A stretch of 23,803 nt of DNA from Lawsonibacter hominis (GCF_014287895.1 NZ_JACOPP010000033.1:1-23803), one strand, 5' to 3'; counted from the first letter of the stretch, positions 1 to 7,145 are shown. Notes: a model not told the origin generated them from the sequence alone. A program made the numbers and translations.

Positions 1-64
1 CCCGTTTGGTTACATAGGCGGGATACTTTGCGACGATGTCGGGGTAATACTTAGTCAAATCCAT
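1..64 (-). CDS. N-terminal fragment of an unidentified small protein, running off the left edge
   Basis: Read on the minus strand, an ATG at 64 opens a frame of 21 codons, beginning MDLTKYYPDIV, that stays open to the window edge. An in-frame GTG nine bases upstream (position 73) is an alternative start, with a stop codon just before it. The Shine-Dalgarno match upstream is weak. I do not recognise the family from so few residues. The gene lies on the element side of the tRNA-Ser fragment at 420-478 and reads away from it, which is where excisionase or integrase genes often sit in tRNA-integrated elements. That role is inference only. Confidence 0.35.
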   Translation of the reverse strand, partial: MDLTKYYPDIVAKYPAYVTKR

Positions 65-142
65 GTGCAGCACTCACTTTCTTGTTCATCTGTCATTGGT
101 AGGTGAGGTACTTCACTGGCGTGTAAAATATTGGATTTTGAA

Positions 143-315
143 GTGGGTTCAAATAAGATCAAGTTGTCTAATCAAAATGGTGATTTGCGTTTTCGTGAAA
201 TGGTATGGGTGTGAATACCCCCAATCTGGCGTCCAGTTCTATCCTTGTTCTATCCTCCGGTCATAATTCGGGGCAAAAATGGGAAGAACTCGGAAAGCCC
301 TGTGGGTTCAAATAA
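143..315 (+). repeat. Direct repeat pair GTGGGTTCAAATAA (143-156 and 302-315)
   Basis: Two identical 14-base copies of GTGGGTTCAAATAA lie 159 bases apart on the same strand. The tRNA T-arm at 451-462 reads GTGGGTTCGAAT, one base different over the first twelve. Short direct repeats close to a tRNA attachment site could be integrase arm-binding sites or remnants of earlier att cores. The repeats are seen directly; their role is inferred. Confidence 0.55.
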
Positions 316-369
316 AAACGAAAAACGGAAGCCAAAATCCGCAGTATACCGCAGCTTTTGGGCTTCCGT
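309..369 (-). terminator. Rho-independent terminator, minus strand
   Basis: ACGGAAGCC (325-333) pairs perfectly with GGCTTCCGT (361-369), and four further A-T pairs extend the stem inward (334-337 with 356-359) past a one-base bulge. On the minus strand the stem is followed by a T-rich run (complement of 309-324). On the plus strand no T run follows. It could insulate the leftward-reading gene at the window edge from transcription entering from the right. Confidence 0.6.
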
Positions 370-419
370 TGTGTACTTCCATCTTCGCTTAATTTCCACC
401 AAAAATCACAAGGGGGAAA

Positions 420-478
420 TGACTCGAAATCAGTTGACGGGCAACCGTCCGTGGGTTCGAATCCCACCCGCTCCGCCA
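420..478 (+). tRNA. 3' fragment of tRNA-Ser(CGA), likely an integration attachment site
   Basis: The fragment holds an anticodon loop CTCGAAA (423-429, anticodon CGA), the 3' anticodon strand, a long class II variable arm (GACGG-GCAA-CCGTC), a T-arm (GTGGG-TTCGAAT-CCCAC), the 3' acceptor strand CCGCTCC, discriminator G and an encoded CCA ending at 478. The matching 5' acceptor strand GGAGCGG and the D-arm are absent upstream. Pairing in the anticodon stem already fails at position 419, so the tRNA homology begins near 420. A native-looking terminator follows at once. The best reading is that an element inserted into the tRNA-Ser gene and left this 3' part as the att copy at one end. The intact tRNA should lie at the other end, outside the window to the left. 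Confidence 0.8.
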
Positions 479-480
479 CA

Positions 481-517
481 AGCCCCCGAAAGCACTACGT
501 TTTCGGGGGCTTTCTCT
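481..517 (+). terminator. Rho-independent terminator of the tRNA-Ser locus
   Basis: AGCCCCCGAAA (481-491) pairs with TTTCGGGGGCT (501-511), with a loop of about nine bases, and is followed by the T-rich TTCTCT. It starts three bases after the CCA end of the tRNA fragment, as expected for the original tRNA terminator. Confidence 0.85.
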
Positions 518-682
518 ATCTTGACGCGGCGCCCTGCTCTGGGGCGTCGGGCCTTCTCGTTCAGAAAAGCCGTTATTCGCTATATGTGAGAAAAGTGTGT
601 GCCGCCGCGCCCGGCGCCTGCTGGTACAATCGGCAGGGGGGAAGCGTTACTTTTCTCCCTGCGAACGCCCCGATATCTTTCG
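518..682. other. Intergenic stretch with no recognisable gene
   Basis: The stretch between the tRNA terminator and the ATPase promoter carries only short open frames without ribosome binding sites, plus a small GC-rich inverted repeat near 529-546. I see no supported gene or RNA here. Confidence 0.6.
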
Positions 683-711
683 TTGACAATCCGTAATCTC
701 TCTCATATAAT
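683..711 (+). promoter_or_regulatory. Consensus sigma-A promoter of the NiCo riboswitch / ATPase unit
   Basis: A perfect TTGACA (683-688) and a perfect TATAAT (706-711) are separated by 17 bases. Transcription would start near 718, about 58 bases before the riboswitch aptamer. Such a strong promoter fits a gene whose real control is premature termination. Confidence 0.9.
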
Positions 712-775
712 AGATAGTAATCTCTTTGCACTGCATTACATTCCGGCTCTGCCAGAATGCGAGATCACCAGTACA

Positions 776-865
776 AACTGAGCAGGCGATGCCCGTAAGG
801 GCGTGGGGCCGGGCCGCTTTGCCGGCGGCAGCAGATTGCAGCTTATGCACATCTGTGGGACAGTT
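776..865 (+). promoter_or_regulatory. NiCo (czcD-type) riboswitch aptamer
   Basis: AACTG (776-780) pairs with CAGTT (861-865) to close the element. Between them lie conserved NiCo-family segments: GAGCAGGCGATG, a hairpin GCCC-GTAA-GGGC, GGGGCCGGGC, GGCGGCAGCAGAT, and CACATCTGTGGGACAG. These match, in order, what I recall of the structurally characterised NiCo riboswitch. The family binds Ni2+ and Co2+ cooperatively and turns on efflux genes. The next gene is a cation-pumping P-type ATPase, consistent with that role. Confidence 0.92.
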
Positions 866-891
866 GTATGTTCCATGGGTGTGCTGTTTTT
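848..891 (+). terminator. Riboswitch-controlled intrinsic terminator
   Basis: CACATCTGTGGGA (848-860) can pair with TTCCATGGGTGTG (871-883), allowing G-T pairs, and a T-rich run CTGTTTTT follows (884-891). The 5' arm is the 3' part of the NiCo aptamer, so aptamer folding and terminator folding exclude each other. Metal binding should therefore permit read-through, an ON switch. A second hairpin (870-882 with 892-908) would capture the terminator's 3' arm when the aptamer is folded. Confidence 0.8.
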
Positions 892-988
892 ATACCCATC
901 TATGGAACAGCCGACCTCAAATGGAGTGCCATAGGAGAAATCATGACACCGTAATGCCAGACGGCAACGGGAAACGGAGGATTCTTTT

Positions 989-3514
989 ATGACAGCCACC
1001 CAACCGAATCAGGCAGGGCTAACCTCTGCCGAAGCAAAGCGATTGCAGGACAAATACGGCAAAAACGAACTGTCGCCGCAGAAGAAGGAACGCTTTCTCA
1101 AAAAAGTATTCCACATTATCTGTGAGCCTATGTTTTTGCTGCTCATTGCCGCTGCAATTATTTATTTCATTCTCGGAGAGCCGAGAGACGGTGCGATTAT
1201 GCTTATTTTTGTGGCAGGCATCATCAGCATTGATGTGATTCAGGAGTGGAAAACCGACAAGACACTCCATGCGCTGAAGGATTTGTCCGCACCGCACATC
1301 ACCGTCATGCGGGACGGCAAAGAACAGCAGATCGCAAGTGCCGATCTGGTGCCGGGCGATCTGATGATGATCTGCGAGGGCGTCAAGATTCCGGCGGACG
1401 GCGTAGTGCTGCGCTGTGCCGATCTGTGTGTGGATGAATCCTCCCTTACCGGCGAAGCAGAGGGGGTCTGGAAAATCCCTACGGAAAGCACCGAACCCGC
1501 AAAGGATTACTGGCGCCGTGATTGCTGCTATGCCGGCACCCTCGTCACACAGGGCACCGCCACGGTTCAGGTGGGTCAAATCGGTGCGCAGACCGAATAC
1601 GGAAAAATCGGGCTCGGCGTCGCCGCCGCGCCGCAGGAGGATACGCCGCTGCAAAAACAAACCGGCAAGCTGGTGAAAACCTGCGCCATCATAGCAGGTG
1701 CGCTGTTTGCCCTGGTGGCCGTATTCACATGGTTCAATATTCCCGACCATCCGTTTGCCGATCGTCTGATTGAAAGCATTCTTTCCGGTGTGACGCTTGC
1801 CATGGCCATGATTCCGGAAGAGTTTCCGGTCATTCTTACGGTATTTCTCTCCATGGGGGCGTGGCGGCTGGCCAAGAAAAACTCGCTGGTGCGCAAGCTG
1901 CCCAGCGTGGAGACGCTGGGTGCTGTTTCTGTGCTCTGCGTAGATAAGACCGGTACCATCACCATGAACCAAATGACCGTACAGGAAACTTGGGTGGCAA
2001 CTGGTACCGAGCAGGCGCTTATCGAGACGATGGGGCTCGGCTGCGAAACCGACGCTTACGACCCCATGGAAAAGGCCATGCTCCGCTGTTGTCAAGCGCA
2101 TGGCATTTCCAAGGAGCGCTTGTTTGCCAATGCGCTTGTACGGGAATACGCCTTTACCAATGAACTGAAAATGATGGGACACGTCTGGCGCAGGGACGGC
2201 GAGCTGGTCATTGCCGCCAAGGGCAGTCCGGAGCGCATCCTGATGATCTGCGAACTGACGGACGCGCAACGGAATGCCGCGGAAGCAGAGATCAGAACGC
2301 TTTCCGCGCAGGGACTGCGGGTCATCGCCATTGCGAGCGCCCATCCGGAAAACGAATCCGCCATCCCCGCTTCCATCACCGACTGCCGCTTGACGCTGCT
2401 GGGGCTGGTGGGGCTTGCCGATCCTCCCCGCGCAAGCGTCAAGGCCGATATTGCCGTCTGCAGCCGCGCGGGCATCCGCGTGGTTATGATCACCGGGGAT
2501 AATGGGATGACCGCTTCCGCCATTGCCAAAAAAATCGGAATTCCCGGCAGCGAGAATATCATTACCGGCGAGGCGCTGGAGCGCATGTCTGATGCGGAAC
2601 TGCGGGAAGCGGTCAAGACCGTCTCCATCTTCTCCCGGGTCATTCCCGAACACAAGATGCGCATCGTCAAGGCCTTTCAGGAAAACGGCGCGATCGTGGC
2701 CATGACCGGCGACGGTGTGAATGACGCGCCGGCACTGAAATACGCCGACATCGGTATTGCCATGGGCAAGCGCGGCAGCGAGGTTTCCCGCGAGGCCGCC
2801 GACCTGATTCTGATGGACGACAACTTCACCACCATTGTGGAGACAGTCCGTGACGGGCGGCGCATCTACGACAACATCCGCAAGGCGGTGGGCTATGTAT
2901 TCACCATCCATATCCCCATTGCATTTGCATCCTTGCTGGCGCCGTTTCTGGGTATTGCGCCCGCCGCGCTGCTGCTTCTGCCGCTGCATGTGGTGCTGCT
3001 GGAGGTGCTTATCGACCCGACCTGCTCCATTGTACTGGAGCGCCAGCCCGCGGAAGAGGATATTATGGATCGTGCGCCCCGTGACCCGAAGGAACAGCTG
3101 CTGACCGGCAGACTGCTGGGCAAGAGCGTACTGCAAGGTATTTTTGTGTTTGCCGCATCCTTTGGCGCTTACTTTTTGACGCTCTCCGGCGATCCCGTCA
3201 ACGCGCCGGCGGCCCGCGCCATGGGTCTTTCCATCATCATGCTGGCAAACCTGTTTTTGGTGCAGGTCAACAGCTCCAACCACGACTTTGCGTACCGCTC
3301 TGCCCAGCGGCTCATCAAAGACCGCGTGATGTGGGCGGTCAACCTGGGCACAATTGCGCTGCTGGCCGTGATTTTGTACACGCCGGTCTCAGCCTATCTG
3401 AAGTTTGCCCCCCTCACCGTCACACAGCTGTTCACAGCGGTCGGCCTTGCCGCCGCGTCGGTGCTGTGGTATGAGCTTGTGAAGCTTGCAAAAAAACGAA
3501 AATTCAAAAGTTGA
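989..3514 (+). CDS. P-type cation-transporting ATPase, probable Ni2+/Co2+ exporter
   Basis: This 841-residue membrane pump couples ATP hydrolysis to cation transport. The sequence shows the actuator TGE (T154-E156), the phosphorylation motif DKTGT with D319 as aspartyl-phosphate acceptor, a KGSPE nucleotide-binding motif, and the hinge TGDGVNDAP (573-581). Transmembrane pairs lie near residues 45-80 and 230-300, with a cluster in the last 200 residues. The fourth helix carries PEEFPV (276-281) rather than the PEGLPA of calcium pumps or the CPC of heavy-metal P1B pumps. The N-terminus is a P2-type cation ATPase N domain with no Cys-rich metal-binding module. The ATG at 989 follows GGAGG (976-980). 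The gene is alone between the NiCo riboswitch and a strong terminator. Family and pump activity are firm; Ni/Co as substrate rests on the riboswitch. Confidence 0.93.
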   Translation: MTATQPNQAGLTSAEAKRLQDKYGKNELSPQKKERFLKKVFHIICEPMFLLLIAAAIIYFILGEPRDGAIMLIFVAGIISIDVIQEWKTDKTLHALKDLSAPHITVMRDGKEQQIASADLVPGDLMMICEGVKIPADGVVLRCADLCVDESSLTGEAEGVWKIPTESTEPAKDYWRRDCCYAGTLVTQGTATVQVGQIGAQTEYGKIGLGVAAAPQEDTPLQKQTGKLVKTCAIIAGALFALVAVFTWFNIPDHPFADRLIESILSGVTLAMAMIPEEFPVILTVFLSMGAWRLAKKNSLVRKLPSVETLGAVSVLCVDKTGTITMNQMTVQETWVATGTEQALIETMGLGCETDAYDPMEKAMLRCCQAHGISKERLFANALVREYAFTNELKMMGHVWRRDGELVIAAKGSPERILMICELTDAQRNAAEAEIRTLSAQGLRVIAIASAHPENESAIPASITDCRLTLLGLVGLADPPRASVKADIAVCSRAGIRVVMITGDNGMTASAIAKKIGIPGSENIITGEALERMSDAELREAVKTVSIFSRVIPEHKMRIVKAFQENGAIVAMTGDGVNDAPALKYADIGIAMGKRGSEVSREAADLILMDDNFTTIVETVRDGRRIYDNIRKAVGYVFTIHIPIAFASLLAPFLGIAPAALLLLPLHVVLLEVLIDPTCSIVLERQPAEEDIMDRAPRDPKEQLLTGRLLGKSVLQGIFVFAASFGAYFLTLSGDPVNAPAARAMGLSIIMLANLFLVQVNSSNHDFAYRSAQRLIKDRVMWAVNLGTIALLAVILYTPVSAYLKFAPLTVTQLFTAVGLAAASVLWYELVKLAKKRKFKS

Positions 3515-3525
3515 TGGGACGAACA

Positions 3526-3566
3526 GGTCGGGACCACCCGTTTTACGGGTGGTCCCGACCTTCTTC
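3526..3566 (+). terminator. Strong Rho-independent terminator after the P-type ATPase
   Basis: A perfect 15-base inverted repeat (3526-3540 with 3546-3560, loop TTTTA) is followed by TTCTTC. It starts about a dozen bases after the ATPase stop codon and closes this single-gene unit. Confidence 0.9.
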
Positions 3567-3865
3567 ACGGAAGCAGAGAACGGGACCTGCCCGGCTGCGC
3601 TCCGGTCCACGATCCCCAGCGTTTGGCTCTGGCGGCCCTATGCGCCACAGCACCGCGGGGGACCTTCCGCCGGCAGATCCCTGATGGAAACGATACAAAG
3701 CCCAGGAATGGCTGTATTCGGTTCAGGCCGCTAAAAAACAGGAAGCTCCCTCCTCAGAAGCACATTGCCTTATTCCGTGCTGCAGCCCTGGAGCGGCGCA
3801 CGCTCAACTCAGGGTGCGTTCCCGCACGCCGGAACAGGATATGTGCAGATACGACAATATTACCC
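3567..3865. other. Intergenic stretch with no supported gene
   Basis: Between the ATPase terminator and the next promoter-like site there are open frames but none with a ribosome binding site or recognisable protein. The longest plus-strand frame (3623-4174) runs straight through the terminator hairpin at 3932-3958 and has no family resemblance. Confidence 0.6.
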
Positions 3866-3894
3866 TTGCTCTGCCCGGCAAAATCCGGTATAAT
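3866..3894 (+). promoter_or_regulatory. Predicted promoter upstream of the cas operon
   Basis: TTGCTC (3866-3871) and a perfect TATAAT (3889-3894) are spaced by 17 bases. This is the best promoter-like sequence I find ahead of cas3. A terminator lies only about 65 bases downstream, so it drives either a short RNA or an attenuated leader for the cas genes. Confidence 0.6.
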
Positions 3895-3900
3895 TAGACA

Positions 3901-3967
3901 ACGGCAGGTTTGCACCCATGCCGAAAGCCGCGCCGTGCAGAGAACCACTCTGCACGGCTTTTATTTG
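3901..3967 (+). ncRNA. Candidate small RNA or attenuated leader ending in an intrinsic terminator
   Basis: From the predicted start near 3901 the transcript could form a small hairpin (CGGCA near 3902 with TGCCG near 3919). It then meets a perfect 11-base stem (GCCGTGCAGAG 3932-3942, loop AACCA, CTCTGCACGGC 3948-3958) followed by TTTTATTTG. Promoter, short body and terminator are all visible, which makes a roughly 65-base RNA plausible. I recognise no known RNA family. The alternative is transcription attenuation of the cas operon, whose first gene starts about 320 bases later. Confidence 0.45.
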
Positions 3968-3969
3968 AT

Positions 3970-3995
3970 CCGCACGCCGCGTGAGGGACTGAAAT
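3970..3995 (+). repeat. Degenerate CRISPR-repeat-like sequence upstream of cas3
   Basis: The segment shares CCGCACG, then GCGTG, then GACTGAAAT with the array repeat (CCGCACG, GCGTG, GATTGAAAT), in the same order but with small gaps. It can form the short stem CACG/CGTG. It may be a relic repeat or the pseudo-repeat of a CRISPR-like regulatory RNA. The match is short and could be chance. Confidence 0.3.
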
Positions 3996-4061
3996 CGAAC
4001 GCTTATCTGCAGGCCATCCCGCACAATCGCCCCGTCTGTGGCACTTATGTTCCGGCAGAAT

Positions 4062-4077
4062 CGAAACGTCCGTTTCG
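4062..4077. promoter_or_regulatory. Palindrome CGAAACG-TC-CGTTTCG, possible operator ahead of cas3
   Basis: Two perfect 7-base arms are separated by two bases, about 210 bases before the cas3 start. No T run follows, so it is not a terminator. A dimeric repressor site is a reasonable guess; no regulator gene is adjacent. Confidence 0.3.
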
Positions 4078-4284
4078 CAGAGCTTCAAGGTTTATTCTGA
4101 AGGCCAGGCCAGGATTGAAAAGAGACGGCCCGCCGGTCATCGGTCTTTTCCGCCAGAGCGGCGCAGTTTTTTGAACTCTGTCCGAAGATCTGCAAAACCG
4201 CCTGCCATGCGAAAATTCCCGCGCCGCCGTTCCTGTCTCGGATCAGCAAGCAAGACCTGGCCCAGAGGGGAGGACACAGAAATC

Positions 4285-6408
4285 ATGCAGTATCTTGCCC
4301 ACATCGCCGCGGATGGCCGCGAACAGACCGTTCAGGCCCATCTGGAGGGGACCGCCGTGCTGGCGGCCCAGTTTGCCCGGCCTTTCGGCGCGGAGGGGCA
4401 GGCGGAGCTGGCCGGGCTGGCCCACGACCTCGGTAAATACTCCGCCGCTTTCCAACGCCGGCTGCAGGGCGGGCCAAAAGTCGACCATTCCACTGCCGGG
4501 GCCGTGGAGTGCTGGAAGTGCAAGCAGCCCTTCGCCGCCTTCGCCGTGGCCGGGCACCACGGCGGCCTGCCGGACGGCGGCGGGAAAACGGACCGCGAAG
4601 AGGCGCCCACCCTGTTTGGCCGCATGAAGCGGAAACTGGAGCCATACAATAGCTGGTCCGGCGAGGTGGCACTGCCCGCCCCGCCGCTCCCCGCCTTTTC
4701 CCTGCGGGACCCGGCGGCAGGGATGTTCTTCACCCGGATGCTGTACTCCTGTCTGGTGGACGCGGACTTTCTGGACACGGAGGCCTTTATGGCCGGACAG
4801 CCCCGGGCGCAGGACTGCGGCGCATCCATGGACGCGCTGTGGGACAAGCTCCGGCGCTACATCGCGGGCTGGTTCCCGCCCAAGGGAGAGCTGAACCGGC
4901 AGCGGTGCGCCATTCTGGAGCGGTGCATGGCCCAGGGGGAACAGCGGGAGCCGGGGCTGTTCACCCTCACGGTGCCCACCGGGGGCGGCAAGACGGTGGC
5001 GTCCCTGGCCTTCGCCCTGGCCCACGCCAGGACGAAGGGCCTGCGGCGGGTCATTTATGTGGTCCCGTACACCTCCATCATCGAACAGACCGCCAAAACG
5101 TTCCGGGACATTTTAGGGGAGGAAAACGTGCTGGAGCACCACTCCAACGTGCAATACGATCTGGAGACCGAAGCCGATCCGAAGACCATCCGTCTGATCC
5201 AGGCCACGGAAAACTGGGACCGGCCGGTGGTGGTGACCACAGCGGTGCAGTTTTTCGAGTCCCTGTACGCCAGCCGTCCGTCCCAGTGCCGCAAGCTCCA
5301 CAACATCGCGGGCAGCGCGGTGGTATTCGACGAGGCTCAAATGCTGCCCCTCCCCTATCTGCGTCCCTGCGTCCACGCCATTGCGCAGCTGGTGGAGCAT
5401 TATCGTGTTTCCGCCGTCCTGTGCACCGCCACCCAGCCGGCGCTGGACCCCGTCTTCCGGGCGTTTCTGCCCGGCCGGCCGCCGGTGGAACTGTGCCCCG
5501 CCGAGGTCTGCGATCAGGACGTCTTTCGCCGGGTGAGGTTTCAGCGGGCAGGACGCCTGACCTGGGACGCGCTGGCACAGCGGCTGAACGGACACAGGCA
5601 GGCGCTTTGCGTGGTCAACGCCCGGAAGAGCGCCAAGGAGGTGTTCGACCGGCTGGAGGGAGACGGATGCTTCCATCTGTCCACCCTGATGTACCCCGCC
5701 CACCGGCAGGCCCAGCTGGAGGAGATCCGGCAGCGGCTGAGGGACGGGCTTGCCTGCCGGGTGGTGTCCACCTCCCTGATCGAAGCGGGGGTGGATGTGG
5801 ACTTCCCGGCGGTTTACCGGGAGGAGGCGGGGCTGGACTCCGTCCTCCAGGCCGCCGGGCGGTGCAATCGTGAGGGCAAACGCCCCGCCGGGGAGAGCGC
5901 CGTCACCGTCTTCCAGGGGGAGGGCAAGCCGCCGAAGCTGTTTGCCACCGCCATTGAGGTGGGGCGGATGGTCATGGCTCGTCAGGCGGATCTTTCCTCC
6001 CGGGAGGCCGTCCACGACTATTTTCATGAATTGCTGGAGCTGAAGGGGCAGCACGCGCAGGATAGCAGCGGCATTTTGCCGCTGATCCGGTCGGAACCGT
6101 TCCCCTTCCGCAAAACGGCGGAGAAATTCCACCTCATCGACAGCCCCACCCGTACCGTCTATATCCCGGCGGGAGCGGGAGCGGAGCTGGTGGAGCGTCT
6201 GCGCGCCGGGGAGCGGAACCGCTCTCTGTTCCGCAGGCTGGGGCGGTACGGGGTGTCCGTCTATGAAAATCACTTCCAGGCGCTGGAGCAGGCGGGTGAT
6301 CTGGAACTTCTGGAGGACGGCTCCGCCGTTCTCTCTAATCCAACGCTCTATGACGGACACACCGGGCTGTCGCTGGAGGCAGAGGAAGGCAAAGCATGGA
6401 TTCTGTGA
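4285..6408 (+). CDS. cas3: CRISPR-associated helicase-nuclease Cas3 (type I-C)
   Basis: Cas3 is recruited by target-bound Cascade, unwinds foreign DNA and degrades it. The 707-residue product has an N-terminal HD nuclease domain (HDLGK, H47 and D48; GHHGG near residue 93) followed by a superfamily 2 helicase. The helicase shows Walker A TGGGKT (K236, T237), a DEAQ box (D349-Q352), CTATQPAL (motif III), and a motif VI region with AAGRCNREGK. The ATG at 4285 is preferred over the in-frame ATG at 4171: GGGGAGGA lies ten bases upstream and the HD domain starts at a normal distance. The first 38 codons of the longer frame look non-coding. It is the first gene of the cas operon, and all later cas genes follow in the same direction. 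Confidence 0.95.
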   Translation: MQYLAHIAADGREQTVQAHLEGTAVLAAQFARPFGAEGQAELAGLAHDLGKYSAAFQRRLQGGPKVDHSTAGAVECWKCKQPFAAFAVAGHHGGLPDGGGKTDREEAPTLFGRMKRKLEPYNSWSGEVALPAPPLPAFSLRDPAAGMFFTRMLYSCLVDADFLDTEAFMAGQPRAQDCGASMDALWDKLRRYIAGWFPPKGELNRQRCAILERCMAQGEQREPGLFTLTVPTGGGKTVASLAFALAHARTKGLRRVIYVVPYTSIIEQTAKTFRDILGEENVLEHHSNVQYDLETEADPKTIRLIQATENWDRPVVVTTAVQFFESLYASRPSQCRKLHNIAGSAVVFDEAQMLPLPYLRPCVHAIAQLVEHYRVSAVLCTATQPALDPVFRAFLPGRPPVELCPAEVCDQDVFRRVRFQRAGRLTWDALAQRLNGHRQALCVVNARKSAKEVFDRLEGDGCFHLSTLMYPAHRQAQLEEIRQRLRDGLACRVVSTSLIEAGVDVDFPAVYREEAGLDSVLQAAGRCNREGKRPAGESAVTVFQGEGKPPKLFATAIEVGRMVMARQADLSSREAVHDYFHELLELKGQHAQDSSGILPLIRSEPFPFRKTAEKFHLIDSPTRTVYIPAGAGAELVERLRAGERNRSLFRRLGRYGVSVYENHFQALEQAGDLELLEDGSAVLSNPTLYDGHTGLSLEAEEGKAWIL

Positions 6409-6479
6409 CCCCGCGTTCGGCCTGTGAAACAAATTTTAATTTTTGCAATTTCAACCATACAGGAAGGAGTTGAGCGCCT

Positions 6480-7145
6480 ATGTCCATCCGTTTGGAAGTC
6501 TGGGGCGATTACGCCCTGTTTACAAGGCCGGAGATGAAGGTAGAGCGGGTCAGCTACGACGTGATGACCCCGTCGGCGGCCCGGGGACTGATGGAAGCAA
6601 TATACTGGCACCCGGGGCTCAAATGGAAGATCGACCGCATTCACGTCCGGGCTCCCATCCGCTTTTCCAATCTGCGGCGCAACGAAGTCAAATCCACCGT
6701 CAGCGCCCGCACGGCCCGCACGGTGATGGAGCGGGGGAAGGGGGAGCTGTACCTCTGTGCCAGCGGCGATATCCAGCAGCGGGCCGCCCTGCTGCTGCGG
6801 GACGTGCGCTACGTTATCGAGGCCCACTTTGACCTGGTCCCGGAGAAAATGGCCCCCGGCGACAACTGCGGCAAATTCCAGGACATCGCCAAGCGCCGCG
6901 TTCAAAAGGGGCAGTTTTATCACCAGCCCTGCTTCGGCTGCCGGGAGTTCCCCGCCCAGTTCAAGCTCTGCCAGGCCCTTCCCCCCTGTCCGGAGGAACT
7001 GAAGGGGGCGCGGGACCTGGGCTGGATGCTGTACGACCTGGACTACTCCGACCCGGAGAACATCACGCCCCGCTTTTTCCGGGCAGTCCTCCGGGACGGG
7101 GCGCTGGACGTGCCCCCCTGGGACAGCGAGGAGGTACGGGGATGA
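6480..7145 (+). CDS. cas5c: Type I-C Cas5 (Cas5d), pre-crRNA processing endonuclease and Cascade subunit
   Basis: In type I-C systems, which lack Cas6, Cas5d cuts pre-crRNA and stays bound to the 5' handle in Cascade. The 221-residue product has the expected N-terminus (IRLEVWGDYALFTRPEMKVE), the PSAARGLMEAIYWHP segment with Y42 at the position of the known catalytic tyrosine, and the family signature KRRVQKGQFYHQP followed by FGCREFPA (138-160). The segment usually written K-H reads K132-F133 here. AGGAAGGAG lies about ten bases before the ATG. A 71-base AT-rich gap separates it from cas3. Its stop overlaps the cas8c start as ATGA. Confidence 0.95.
   Translation: MSIRLEVWGDYALFTRPEMKVERVSYDVMTPSAARGLMEAIYWHPGLKWKIDRIHVRAPIRFSNLRRNEVKSTVSARTARTVMERGKGELYLCASGDIQQRAALLLRDVRYVIEAHFDLVPEKMAPGDNCGKFQDIAKRRVQKGQFYHQPCFGCREFPAQFKLCQALPPCPEELKGARDLGWMLYDLDYSDPENITPRFFRAVLRDGALDVPPWDSEEVRG

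Noticed and set aside
261..479. Minus-strand frame beginning MAERVGFEPTDG
   Set aside because: It is the antisense translation of the tRNA T-arm and variable arm, a well-known false gene pattern.
1019..3283. Long minus-strand frame (754 codons) opposite the P-type ATPase
   Set aside because: It is a GC-driven shadow: His/Gly/Gln-rich, no family resemblance, and the plus strand has a complete, motif-bearing ATPase.
3623..4174. Plus-strand frame of 183 codons before cas3
   Set aside because: It has no ribosome binding site, runs through a perfect terminator hairpin and looks like no protein family.
5113..6432. Minus-strand frame of 439 codons opposite cas3
   Set aside because: It is a shadow of a clear Cas3 helicase on the plus strand, with no ribosome site or domain.
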